Source of the DNA: Trileptium ribeirensis
Lineage: Eukaryota > Nematoda > Enoplea > Enoplida > Thoracostomopsidae
Assembly (NCBI GenBank): GCA_030248225.1
Contig: JASANE010029202.1
Coordinates: forward strand, 1-64,000
Direction of reading: 5' to 3'
Length of the DNA stretch: 64,000 nt
The notes beneath the pieces were generated by a model that ran no database searches, was not told where the DNA came from, and saw only the letters and a list, made by a program, of their open reading frames with translations. This document shows positions 36,604 to 48,539 of the stretch, in pieces (position 1 is the first letter of the stretch; each line of letters opens with the position of its first letter). The position numbers were made by a program, and so were the translations under genes.

Positions 36604-38329
36604 CCATATATGTAAGCTATATTTATAAATATTATAAGCCACAACTAATCTGCAAATTTATATCAAATAAATGATGCATAACTGTCCATTCACCCTATAT
36701 GCCATAAATACCGCCTCTCTCCACACCTTGAAGTCTTCACCCTACCTGTCCCTTGTCGCGCTAAAGACTCGCAAAATTTTTTAGCTGTTTTTAGTGAAAT
36801 ATGGCAAAAATTTGAAGGAACAATTTGAAAAATTATTACAATAACTGTTGAGAATGCGGAATATTTTTGGTTATCCCCACCACAGCGCAACCCCCGCCCC
36901 TCACAGCGATCATCTAACCCTGCATAGTGAAGGTTATTTTACTCCTATGTGCTAATTGTTTTTTGCATCTCTGAATACTTCTTGAAACTAATTTCCCGCG
37001 TGGAGCCACCGTTTATAATACTCGACAAATTCGTATCGCCGAATATTGATACTCGAGCACAAAATCAAGTTCTGACTTTTTCTTAGTTCGACACACAAGC
37101 TCGCGATTATTTGCTGCGACTTTAAAACACAACTTACTAAGTAGACATCGGTCGCTCAGAAATTTAGCATTTAGCAGGCAGTATGTAATAAATGTTATAA
37201 AACTATAATAAGTGTTTTAGTATCCAAATTTAATCGTTTGATATTTAAATGTAAACAAGATGCTATATTGGGCATAGAGATAACAGTTTTTATGGCCAAT
37301 TTGGGTTTTCAAAAGTCACGCATTCACTACTAATCATCGTGTTTGGCCTCCAATCCGAAAGCGCTGTAGACAGGGTTGTTAATAAAAAAACCAATATAGA
37401 ATTAGTTTTTAAAATTTTAGCATTATAATTAGAAATATCAACGATTAAAATTAAATTTGAAATACCAAGGATGCCACAAAAATTTCTGCAATAGCTCGTA
37501 AAAACAGCAACTACGAATAACAGCACGAAAGGGAAGAAACGTAAAAAGAAATTGCAACACACAGTAGACTGATGTTGCATGCCAGCGGGTTTTTATTTAC
37601 CCGGCCTGTGATATTCGCGTCTCGTGTTATGCAGACCAGAACCAATTACATAAATTTTGTAAAATTTATATTTATCATTTTCTAAAAATGCAAAATTATT
37701 GGATCGTGAATAGACACAAAATTTTGATTGCGCATTTTGTGTCTTAAAATGACACGCGTTCATTAAAATGCTGAACACGTCATTTAATATGTATTAATCC
37801 TTAATCATTTCGTAAATTTACAACCCCTTATCCCAAACTAAGCCGATGGACCAGGCGTACTGATGCTTTGGATACAGTCGTGCTTTCCATATTATCTACT
37901 GTAAAATCACAAAAACTCTAACTTAGTTATTAACAATCCACTAAGTATAGTGTGATTATATAGTGCACGCATATCGGAAACAAGGCCAAAATCAGGTTAT
38001 ATAAATTTTTCTGCTCAACGCAAAGTTAACATGAATTCGGGTATCATTAATTATTAATTAAATATTAATTATCCCGATTGCACTTGGGCAAAGACGCATT
38101 GTTTTAGTATCTGTGGGCTGATCTCACGTCCAATCAGGTGACTATGTATCTGACAGAACTGTTCAACGATACCTGTTTATCAAAATGTTCTCAAACTTTT
38201 ATAGTATTAGTTCATTTTATTGCGAAGATCTTTTATTCGGTCACCATCCGTTGACGAGATGTTGCAATTTCACACGGTTTCAAACATTTGGTAAATTTTA
38301 TTTGAGCCGAATTTTTAAATAATATATAA
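36604..38329. other. AT-rich DNA with no supported gene
   Basis: Short frames only (36690-36890 -, 37290-37580 -, 37593-37778 -). The pyrimidine-rich CCC stretches at 35915 and 36720-36900 look alike in composition, but no alignment could be made. Confidence 0.5.
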
Positions 38330-38760
38330 TGATTATTCCAGGTACCCAAATTCCTGTTTTCCAAAATTCCGATTCGCAAATTACTGATTTTTATATTCCA
38401 GATTCTCAAATTCTCCAAATTACCGATTTCTCAAATCCCGATTCTCAACATCCAGATTACAAAATTTCCAGATTCCGAAATTCTGGATTCTTAAGTTCCC
38501 GGATCCCAAATTTCCAATTGCCAGATTCTGAAGTCCATATTCTAATATGAAATTCCCACATTCTCGATTCCCCGATCCCAAAATTCCTGATTAAGAAATT
38601 CCCGATTCCAAAATCCACAGTCCCAATTTTCTGATTCCGAAATTCCAGATTCCCACATTTCTGATTCTCAGATTCCCTATTTCTGCATTTCGGATTCCCA
38701 AGTTCCGATCCCAAAATCCCACTTTCCAAATTCTCAATTATCAAGTTTCCAATTCCAAAT
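38330..38760. repeat. Degenerate ATTCC minisatellite, locus 2
   Basis: About 430 bases of the same GATTCCGAAATTCCA-type degenerate unit as 36290-36460. Frames on both strands (38329-38550 +, 38457-38744 -) stay open and give repetitive PDSQ/ENLESG-like peptides. These are artefacts. Confidence 0.85.
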
Positions 38761-41700
38761 TAATGTTCGTACGCATGATTGAAAATTATCCACTTCATAT
38801 TTCGCGAGAATTTGGGAATCCCCTAAGCGGACGGACCTTAGTCTGCTATATGTAAATTACGTAATTATTTGTAAATTATATAATTACACAGGGTTTACAT
38901 ATCGTACTGATTTAATAAAAATAATAAATCAATTTTTTTCATTATATAAACTATATTTATGTTTACAAAAAACTATTGCATACATAAATTTATACATAAC
39001 GATTCGTCAAAGGTAATATAGCTTATCAGTCGTATATCGTGACAGTTTAACAGCATACAGAACTGCTATTTTTAATTCGCCGTGCAACTGTAAATTTTAC
39101 ACGGGTGTGACAATATAATTGATTGAACGAAAGGAAAAATAAAAAATTCGTTTTTAAGAGCAAAGAAATATCTTGGCTACTGTGGAACAAACCAAATTTA
39201 GGTCTGCGCGAAGTTGCAGGTAAAAAATTTTATGCTTACATTAATTATTATATGTGAGGCTGATTCAAAGTATTGCAACCAGTGGAAATTTAAATACTCT
39301 ACTATTCTTCAGCTGTATTTTAATAAAAAGAAATTGCCTTTTTCCACAAGTACAGGAAATCCGAAAAATTCTCTCATATTGAATCTACCGGAAAAAGAAA
39401 AATGCCTGGACAAATTTTAGCGCTGTCAATATTATGGCAAAACGGAGAAATAGATAAGTTTTGTTATTTTGGGACCATCCCTTATATATAGTTTGTAAAC
39501 CTTATAAAGATGGCATTGGTGATTCATCCCGGTTCTGTCACACAAACACCATGCACAGAGGACAACAGTACAGAGCTACCTGTTTTTGAATTCAGGCATG
39601 GCCCTAGTAGCATTAGCAACACGGCCCATGTCATCTTTAGGGCCGGACGTTATAACGTCAGACAAAAGAACAGTTTAGAGCGGGGGGCATTCGGGGCCCC
39701 CCGACTTAGGCTTAGGCTTTGTACATGGCTCATATAGCGACCTTAGCTTACGCTAAAACTAAGGCTTAGGCTTAGTATATCAAGAACGGCGTAGCATGCA
39801 TTTCACTTCCACCCCTAAAAGTTACATTGGCCAACAACACAGACTATCATAAATATCATTATCATATTTATTGTATTTTTGACGCATATCGCAGTTGTTG
39901 TTCGCTAGTTCTGTAGAAACATACCATACATCAATTCATTTATCTCAGCCGTCAGGCCTACATCCATCTGGTAGAAGACCGGTTTGTTTGTATTTTGTGT
40001 CGCCGGCACCCACCTGCAACCGAATGACCCAGTTGACCTACCAACTCAGTTCCAACCACTCTGGTGGAAATGTCTACACTATGTTCCATTCAAAAAGTTG
40101 CTAGCATTGAAATTTTCTTTGAAAGATGAGTATATATAAAAAACAAGTAACCGGAACTATAACATAAAAGAAGAACTTTTAGTCAATCAAGTAAAATTAG
40201 CATTAAAATATAGTTTAGTTTAATCTAATGCGATCTGAATTCACTTTTAGAAACAGTCATTCCGGCCATGAGCCGCGTCTCGAAAGCAAAGAAACGTTAT
40301 TAAAGTATTTATATCAGTTGACGAGTATATACTGCAATGGTGGTATTCCGAAGCAAATCAGCCGGGCAATGTATAGTATTTTGAAGATATCATATTTACA
40401 CCTTTTGAATTTTATAAATTTTTAATATGTTTTATCTCTTTTTATTTTTATATATTTTATTTTGTATTATTTGTTCCTGTACGGATGAGCTACAGACCAA
40501 AAACATTTTAAATGTTTTCTGGACTCAGAACTACCATTACAGTTCATGTTAGAACATAGTAAATTCAAATTTAGATGTATATGGATACAATATGATAGAG
40601 TGTGGGCGCAGTAGAGCTGCAAATTGGATTATTTAATTGGGGCCGATTAACCTGGAAAAATAAAACCAGAGGTTAGATTGTAGCGAAACGATCGGCGTGA
40701 TTAGATCGGAGCTGTGGGTACCATCGGTTAAATCAGAATGATCAGATGAGGTAGGCCTCGTTAGAGCGTACGGGTTATATTAGAATTCTTAGATTTGAAC
40801 GAGACAGTAGATAGCGAAGAGAAGAGCCATAATGTTTGATAGCGCTGCACTCCTCTCTATGTCTCTTAATATTGCTATACCTTCAGCCCAGACGAATTTT
40901 AAACTTTTAATATTAAAACTGAAGTTTCGTTTTGTAGTTATATTTGGTAGCTGGATCAATGCTGAAATCTAATGTGGAATGTAGTCTTCGTTTGCATTCA
41001 TAAACGCTAACGATAAGCTCGTTTTGAATTTTTGCAAAAAAATTCCAGACTGACAAGCTGTATATTTTAATTCTCATAGTGTTGCTCGTACGAGGAAAAT
41101 ACGACTGCGCACAGCGGTTCATCGATCCTGAATGTTAGAAAAACCTACTAAAAACACCTATTTCCCAGTGGTCACACTGATGCATTTATATGTTCCTAAA
41201 GGTGTCAACAGAACCACTGGCAATGTTGAAAACCTTGAACGTATAGCAGCAGGAAATAACTGCATTTTAGAGTTATTAACGTTTCTATCGATGATTGAAT
41301 ATAATAATAGACTATTTGTGATTTGTGAAAGTCTTGGCGGCGTTTACTTAGAGCGATTTTTTTTGGACTTTTATGCTTGTTTTGTGTTATTCGTTAGCTT
41401 TGCAGAAACCTATGTTTGCTTTCTAATCGTCAGACCCTGACCTTCGCAACTGTGTGTAGTTTGACAAATGTAGCATTAGATATTAAATTCGCAGTAAAGC
41501 AAATCAGGTTTCAGTTCACAGCTAATATAGATGATTGTACTAACGTTATCACACGAAAGTGGTAGCTCACGCGTGCAAGAGTTAAGATAAAACAACCGTT
41601 GTAAAATCCAGTGAAGTGTTAGTGTCGAATCTCTTACGGTAATAAGTTAAATTCGAAACCTTTAAGAGATTATAGATTAACAGTTTATGCGAGTACTAAT

Positions 41701-43630
41701 TGTTTCAGATTTTCTGCTCAAATTTCCAGCTCAAAATCCGCACAGAATTTGCTTAAAATTTGAACACAAAATGAAAAGAGCTAAGCTCATCATGATCAAT
41801 TTCTTCTAATGCAAACGTGGAACATCGCATGCGTTGATATCTAGATGCCCTGTTTTATATATGACTAAAATTTTTTATACAGAATTTTTAAATTAATGTG
41901 AAGAAATTTGCACAGCAACAAAACAATAACAAAACCCATAATAACTCTAAATCATAATTTTCCTTACTTTAAACAAGCAATTGAATTTGGTCATATCAAA
42001 AGATTTTTAATACATAAATATAGCACATAAATGTATTTTCGGTGTAGATTGACTAAAAAGCTGAATATAGGTATAGCTTGAATGGTGTTTGAACCTCCAA
42101 ATATTACAAAAAAAAATAAATTAGTTTAGATTTTATCCAGATTTTTAACAACTTTATTATATTTCGGATTTTGATTTCAAATATGCGACTACACTAGGTA
42201 TGTCGACGGGAGATTTGGTACTCATTTACAAAAAAAATATCAAAAATTACTAACATTTTATTTCCGAAAATATGTGATTTTCATTTGCAGACCAAATTTG
42301 ATTTTATAGTTAACGTAATCGATTTTATCCCTTAACACAAAGCATATTTCGGTTCTGTATATAACACGGTAGGATGTGTCATAGTGCGCCACTGTTTAAG
42401 CTTCGTGTATGCTAATGTAGGAACTGCGAACTGCGATAAGATACGTGCGGAAAGAAGTAAAATTGACATGCGTGTCAATTTTTAATTTAAAGTCTGTTTT
42501 TGTGGGTGACTCGATAGGCACTGAGTTTCGGCACTGAAACTGAATTTAGGTTCATCAAAATGAGTTTGGTTTCAGTCAAATTTATTCATTTTGCAAAATC
42601 GAAATCAAACTGAGTAATGCCGATATCAGTCACATGAGCTAAAAATCATGAACTTAAATTTGTTAGAGAAAATATCAAACCGAGACGATCAATATTAAGC
42701 TTATATATCATATATTCGGTTTTGGTTGGCTCAACTTCTCTGTTTTCTCAAGTAATGTGAATTTTAATTCGAGTAACTCAATTTGATTTCAGTTTTGGCA
42801 AATGAACTCTATTTAGTTGCAATCACATCCATTTTGGTGAACCTTAAATCGTGAAGGACGCCAAATTTCAAATTGCTTCATTCAAAAAATAAACTCATTT
42901 TAAATAGAAAAATGAAACGGAATTTAGTTTCATTTTTTAATATGTCACTGCACACATCTTATCGTAGTGATTGACGTCAGATACAACTTGATGGGGCAAA
43001 CAGAAGAGAGGACGAGGGTGACGGCCGTATGAATTGCCCTCCAAGAAATATGGCAACTTGATCAAGCATGGGTGTATATTTTGAAAATTTGTGGCGTTCC
43101 CCACAAAAAATTGCTATGTTAATCAATATAGCTATATATGTATACATAGATATATGCCTGGAGACCGGATCTGTAGTTCTATCTCCCAAAAATTTAGCAA
43201 GCTGGTCATACGTATATGTATACACTCATATTAACCAGTATCCACATAACCGTAGAATGGTGGAGCTGTAAGACGTCTCGCCCTCACCCCAAAAACATTC
43301 CTTCGTACTGCGCCCCGCACCTGCCCCCCAGAATTTTTTCGTGTCTGGGTGTTTGGCAACCCTGTTACACTAACACTTAAAGGTAAATGGTAAAAACTTT
43401 TTGTTGCTGTGGCTATAACTATTCCTCATTTTCACTCAAGCTGAAATCTGCCTACAAACTACCATTAGCCACGTCATTCACTGCCTAGATTCTAGCACAG
43501 CTTCAGTCAATAGTATTCGGTAATCTGTTTAGCGTAGCTTTAAACGATAAGAAATCTTATTCACCGCTAAGAACAGTTTCACGATACATAGATTTAATAT
43601 TTGCAACAGTTCTAAATGTAAGTGACGCCT
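38761..43630. other. AT-rich DNA with no supported gene
   Basis: Open frames such as 41132-41440 (+, 102 codons) and 39895-40104 (+) have no recognisable domain. Positions 42510-42960 contain loosely repeated CTGAGTTT/AATTTAGTTTCATTT words. Positions 39660-39770 contain four TTAGGCTT-like words and a GGGGCCCC-centred dyad. No RNA gene was seen. Confidence 0.55.
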
Positions 43631-44062
43631 GCATCATAAACTTCTCGATGCATGTGAAGAAATTGAAATCAGCTACGTTCAATATACCTAATTAGTTTCG
43701 CCGGGGCAGTAAATATCACTCAACGCCAAATCATCACATCTTATTTATCCAAAACACATGAAGCTATCATATCTCTGCATCATATATACTACTCGATGCC
43801 TTTGAAGAAATTAAAATCAGCTACGTTCAATATAATTAGTTTCGCCGGGGCAGTGAATATCACTCAACGCCAAATCATCACGGCTTATTTAGCCAAAACA
43901 CATAAAGCTATCATATCTCTGCATCATATACTACTCGATACCTTTGAAGAAATTAAAATCAGCTACGTTCAATATAATTAGTTTCGCCGAGGCAGTAAAT
44001 ATCACTCCACGCCAAATCATCACGGCTTATTTAGCCAACACACTTGAAGCTATCATATCTCG
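43631..44062. repeat. Tandem repeat, ~145-bp unit, three copies
   Basis: GCATCATAnACT...CTCGAT starts units at 43631, 43777 and 43921, giving spacings of 146 and 144. Each unit holds AAATCAGCTACGTTCAATAT, TTAGTTTCGCCGGGGCAGT and CAACGCCAAATCATCAC. Copies are 90% or more alike. The last ends at CATATCTCG near 44062. Confidence 0.95.
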
Positions 44063-44679
44063 TTAATAAACAATCAAGGTTTAATAATAATTTTTTATAA
44101 ATTCTCTGAATTTGAAGCAACAAATAATTTAACATAAATTTAATCCCTAGCCTCAAAAACTGTAATTAATGTATGTATAAATTTAGTAGTAAAAATAGTG
44201 GTATTACATCAACAGCGGACCTCATTACTAGGCACTCCGCTTGCTTTTAATGACCAGTTCAAAATATAAACTGTAATTGACTTACTAGATCGAAAAATAA
44301 ATCATTATTAGATTTGTATCAAAAAGTAAGCATTTTCAACAAAAAGTTTTGTTGCAAGTGAGAACCGAATAAAGGAAACAATGAGTTATTAGTTTAAGAC
44401 ATCTTTCCTTCAAAAAAAATAAGGTGGCTTAACGTGCTGCTAGTCAAAAACACATTTACCACAAATGAATTTGAGTAAATGTACAATAAAATATATCACC
44501 TGAGCTTCAATTACAACCGTGCAAAAATAGGTTTGAATACCTTTTTACCTTCGAATATCAGTTTTTGCACTGGAAAACAAAGCATTTGATGATAACGTAT
44601 TTAACATCGACATAATACTAAACAGTAACCCTGTAAAGCTGAATTAACTCGTGTATCGTGCAATGTTTGACAAACTAAA

Positions 44680-44752
44680 ACGGGTGCCACGGTTCGAACC
44701 CTGTTTGATTACGAGTCGAGCAGGCAATCCGCAGAGATATCTATTAGCTGCT
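44680..44752 (-). repeat. tRNA-like sequence with perfect B-box core (minus strand)
   Basis: On the minus strand GGGTTCGAACC (44690-44702 region) is an exact B-box core. A weak A-box-like TGCGGATTGCC lies about 45 bases before it. The T stem flanking TTCGAAC pairs poorly and the acceptor stem cannot be closed, so a functional tRNA is unlikely. It is a tRNA pseudogene or SINE head. Confidence 0.4.
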
Positions 44753-45308
44753 TGTTAAATATATATCGTATAAAAAATTCAATTAATACAGCACTTCGCA
44801 GTGAGCGTTTATTTCATGTGACGCCAGCGGGCTTTAAAGGGTTAATTAAGCAAAAAATCGTGTTCATACGTTACAGAAATTACGACACATGCTCTCCTAA
44901 ATTGTAAGCATATATATTAATCAGCAGCATAATTGTTACAAATAATGATTGAAATTAGAATGACAACATAAAAGGTGTTAAAACAGTAAAATTACGTCTT
45001 TCAATATTAAAATCCACAGAATTAATTAGTCTGTTGGTTGTTTGGACGATCTTTCGATTATGCAACCTGTTTCTCAAAAATGTTATTGAACACTTGCCGA
45101 CACAGCTGATTTATTCCATTACGTGCGTTTAAAACTGAGCATCTTTTTATGTATGTTCAGCTGTATATATATCTTTGGCAGGTATGTGTTTGTTGAAGAA
45201 TACTCAGTTTCGGGCTAAAGTTAGCCTCAATTGTTTAGTTATCTCCTGTAGCTTGATAGTTAGTTGTCTGAGCTGCCTGAAGCATTGGACTTTAAGCAAT
45301 TTACTTGT

Positions 45309-45332
45309 TGTCACAGCCGTCAGGCTGTGACA
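45309..45332. repeat. Perfect 10-bp-stem hairpin
   Basis: TGTCACAGCC, loop GTCA, GGCTGTGACA. It is not followed by a T run and is not near a supported gene. Its function is unknown. Confidence 0.7.
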
Positions 45333-46792
45333 TTGATTTCACCTTCTGTCAGAGTGTGCATTAAAGCTTTAATTGCACTGCACTGCACGTATCTCTTATA
45401 GTCATAAAAGTTTTTTCAGATCCGACCGCTGGAGTCTGCATGCCAGGCAAATATGGCATGTAGCAAACGTCTAGGATTTGTTGACTACAATTGAGATGAA
45501 AATATTTAGGAATTCCGAGAATTGATGGCATCGAAAATTATATTATCAACTTTACCAGGTGTGAATTCATTGGGATTTGAGATTTAATTTTACATGGGAG
45601 ACAACGTATTACCAGTATAGATAGAGGACTGTCGTTTCTTCCTTAAAAATGGTGTAAGTGAAAATTTATAGATAGTTAGAACTCGTTTGGTATTTCTATC
45701 GCAGGATAGTCAACACATAGGATTCTTGCTATTTTATGGACAGCATATTCGCAAACGCTGAAGTCAAATAATTTGACATGTTTCAAAAACCATATATTAT
45801 GCTGAACCGTCGTAAAGTTTATATTTAAATAATTATATGTAGTCCAGGCGCATAAATTCTATTGTTAATAGTAATATCACTGCTGTGACATTCTTCTTTT
45901 AAGAAGAAAACTTTTTCGTTTTCAAACGCAAAGTTCTTGACACATAGTATGTGTTTCCGACAGGGTAGCGTGTTATAATTAGGATTTCAATCATGTCACT
46001 TTTATGGAAACAGCATGCTGGCAGTATAAATGAAACATTGAACTTTGATTATAGATTATTGATTCAGAAAAATTTTTATTCAGCTAATTTATGGCTACGG
46101 ATACCGATCCGTCAAAGATTCAGTTCACGTTCAGGATTAAAATGTATCTTACCAGTAACTAAATCACGTTTCTTCTTACGGCATCAAAGCGCAAACCATC
46201 ATATTAAATCGATGGTATATCTTAGCAAAAGAAACGTTTGATAAAAAGCGAAAATGCCCTTCAATGCAAAGCGTATTCACGTATGTCAGCTGACGTAAAT
46301 TGTTTATAGCACATTACTAATGAGCAGCATTGCCTGTGCCTAGATCAAAAATAACTAATTGTTTGTTGTATATACAAATACATAGTCTGATAGATTACGC
46401 ATCCACTTCAACTCGTGCTTATAGATACCATATACAAGATCTTGCAACTAGACATAGATGGTAATGCGAGACTAACCTTTGTATGCGCCCAGCAACGATC
46501 CTCTTTTGTCATTCTCAAAAAATCAGCAATCGAACATTTTTAGGCTATCCCATATCCATCCTCAAACGGTTTAAAAACATTTGCGTCACGAGTTTCAAAA
46601 CGTATGAATAATGTTACCGAACATTTTAATGAAATTGTTAAGTTGTTGTTGAACGCATTTTTACAGAATTTTAATTTGAGACTCGTCATTCGGGACCGGT
46701 ATAGCACACGACCTCCGGTAGCGAACAAACATGCAGATTAGGTTGCGCAGCGCGTATCGATTGTTGTTCACTAACATGAATGGGTTATATGA

Positions 46793-46970
46793 GTGCGATA
46801 TTTAATCCAATTTAATTAGAATAATGCGACACGCCACTGTTCCCGAACAGACGACCCTGTCTTCTTGTTCACGAATGTATCTGCATTATGCGAGATTTAA
46901 TTTGATTTAATTAGAAAAATATTAAACGTAACTGTTCGCGAACAGAAGAGCGTGTTTTGTTGTTCTCGTG
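46793..46970. repeat. Diverged ~95-bp tandem duplication with a palindrome
   Basis: TGCGATATTTAATCCAATTT at 46794 is echoed by TGCGAGATTTAATTTGATTT at about 46889. Each is followed by TTAATTAGAA and then by CTGTTC(C/G)CGAACAG. In the second copy CTGTTCGCGAACAG is a perfect 14-base palindrome. In the first it has one mismatch. Confidence 0.7.
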
Positions 46971-47122
46971 TTTTGTTGTTTATAGTTCTCGAAGATGATA
47001 ATTAGTTGAGAAAATCAAGATTCTGCCCCCATTGGCAATCCCATCAAAGGCAAGAAAGTTATCGCCATCGAATGTTGTTGAGTAATCTGTAGGTATTTCT
47101 AATTCAAGAGCAGTTTGCGGAT

Positions 47123-47518
47123 TCACTGGATGCTTTGAAGTGCGGTGGCGGCGAATAACACGTTAAGGCTTTCAAGCTTGGGTAGGTTTGGGATGGCTAC
47201 AAGCGGAACGTTAGCTGTCGCAACTTGAGTTATTCTGGCTGAACTCTCTCTCGTTGACACAGCCGTTTCCTTGACGGTATTTTTAGCACAGAGTACATCG
47301 GCTCGGGCAGGCTCCGGAAGATGATTGTGATTCTGTGAATTACACACAATCTCATCTGTGTCCGTTCGAGTCGTTACCCTACCCTTACAATTGGGGCGAT
47401 TTTCGCAGACCCAATAACACCTATTTCCATCTGAGGAAAGCTTATCCTTGGTGTATAAATAACCTTCGAAACATAGTTTTCGACGCCCCTTGCTACTTGT
47501 GAGAAAAAAAGCGGCCAT
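47123..47518 (-). CDS. FLYWCH-type zinc-finger protein or exon, 131 residues
   Basis: FLYWCH fingers bind one zinc with a C2H2 set and mediate DNA or protein contacts in chromatin proteins and transposon-derived genes. Residues 5-67 match the family: FxxSSKGRRKL, then EGYLY, then CYWVC. The proposed ligands are Cys38, Cys44, His64 and His66 in the HNH element. All named consensus positions (F, L, Y, W, C, H) are present. After the finger, residues 68-131 are low-complexity and end in TGA at 47123. Two starts are possible. The first is ATG 47518, directly preceded by an in-frame TAA. The second is a splice acceptor at GCTTTTTTTCTCACAAG with a CTAAC branch-point match, which would start the exon at about residue 8 (SSKGRRK). 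The second fits FLYWCH terminal exons of genes such as mod(mdg4), but that link is inference. Confidence 0.7.
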   Translation of the reverse strand: MAAFFLTSSKGRRKLCFEGYLYTKDKLSSDGNRCYWVCENRPNCKGRVTTRTDTDEIVCNSQNHNHLPEPARADVLCAKNTVKETAVSTRESSARITQVATANVPLVAIPNLPKLESLNVLFAATALQSIQ

Positions 47519-47703
47519 GAGTTAGAATTAAACTTTTTAACAACGTCTATTCAACAAAACAAAAAATGGGTATTCTTGGAATAACGAAAAATAAAATAAG
47601 AAGTGCTGGGAAAATGCGTAGGTTGAAGAATTTGCATTTAAACGTTTGTGCAATTGGTTTATTATCAAAGTTAAAATGTTTAAAAGTAGCTTGTGCGCCG
47701 ACC

Positions 47704-47877
47704 TTCGACAAAGTGTCCGGTCGACAAGATGTCCGTCGACAAAATGTCCGGTCGACAAAGTTTCAGGTCGACAAAGTGTCCGGTCGACAAAGTGTCCGGT
47801 CGACAATGTGTCCGGTCGACAAAGTGTCCGTCGACAAAATGTCCGTCGACAAAATGTCCGTCGACGAAATGTCCGGT
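47704..47877. repeat. 15-16-bp minisatellite, about 11 units
   Basis: The unit is GTCCGGTCGACAAAGT, with a shorter GTCCGTCGACAAAAT form that dominates the right end. Because 15 and 16 bases mix and few stops occur, frames on both strands (47537-48022 -, 47566-47907 +) read through as STGHFVDRTLCRP-like or RQSVRSTKCP-like repeats. These are not accepted as genes. It lies about 190 bases upstream of the FLYWCH segment. Confidence 0.95.
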
Positions 47878-47899
47878 AACCGTTTCCGACACGATAGCT

Positions 47900-48539
47900 T
47901 GTTTTAATAATGTATTTAAAAGCTATAATATAAGGAAAGGAAATGTAATGAAATATGGAGCTAGTGACAATAATTTCTGAAGCGAGATTGCTCAAAATGT
48001 TGCAATAAACTACATATATCACTGTGATGTAGCTATCAATTTAGCTCAAAGTTTCGTAATATATATGTCATTATGTATACTGTTGGTATAATCCTTGCTC
48101 TGTTATTCTGTATGAGAAATAAGAGTGTTAATATAGCTTTGTTGGAAAAATCCCTAGATTACAGTAAGATGATTTCGGGAAATAGTATACAGATATCGTT
48201 CAAGCATTCGTAGTTAACCATCTGGACAAACAGACAGGGGTAACTTTACCAGTAGGTATACAGCTAAGGACTAATATAAGAAAGCGTTATCAAACTGAGA
48301 TTGTCATTAGAAACTGTTGTTAAATAGCGAAATAATTAATAGACACTGTTGTTAAATATAAGGCCAAAACTAGTGGGGTGCGCACACCATGACTCCCCGG
48401 CGGTGGTTACACACGTGGTAGAATTCTGTTGCTGCAGGCTTCTATGCGACATAGTGTTTACAAAAAAGTGTAGTGGAAAAAATTCTAAAACTTACACCAT
48501 TCATTTGTAACAAATCTGCGCAGTTATCCCATATACTAT
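47900..48539. other. No supported gene
   Basis: AT-rich sequence without motifs, ending where GC content rises. Confidence 0.5.

Larger units (their letters stand above)
44063..46792. other. AT-rich DNA with no supported gene
   Basis: Apart from the tRNA-like sequence and the hairpin listed separately, nothing was recognised. The 82-codon frame at 45993-46241 (+) has no motif. Confidence 0.5.

Noticed and set aside
38329..38744. Frames with IPDSQ and ENLESG repeats as repetitive proteins
   Set aside because: They arise from a degenerate ATTCC repeat open on both strands, and neither frame has start or splice context.
39695..39772. TTAGGCTTAGGC words suggesting interstitial telomeric repeats
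   Set aside because: Only two short doublets are present, with no run. This is too little to call telomeric sequence.
44680..44752. Functional tRNA gene
   Set aside because: The B box is intact, but the T stem mispairs and no acceptor stem closes.
47537..48022. 161-codon minus-strand and 113-codon plus-strand frames with repeated HFVDG/RQSVRST phrases
   Set aside because: They are created by the 15-16-bp minisatellite, which lacks stops on both strands. Outside it the translations are random.
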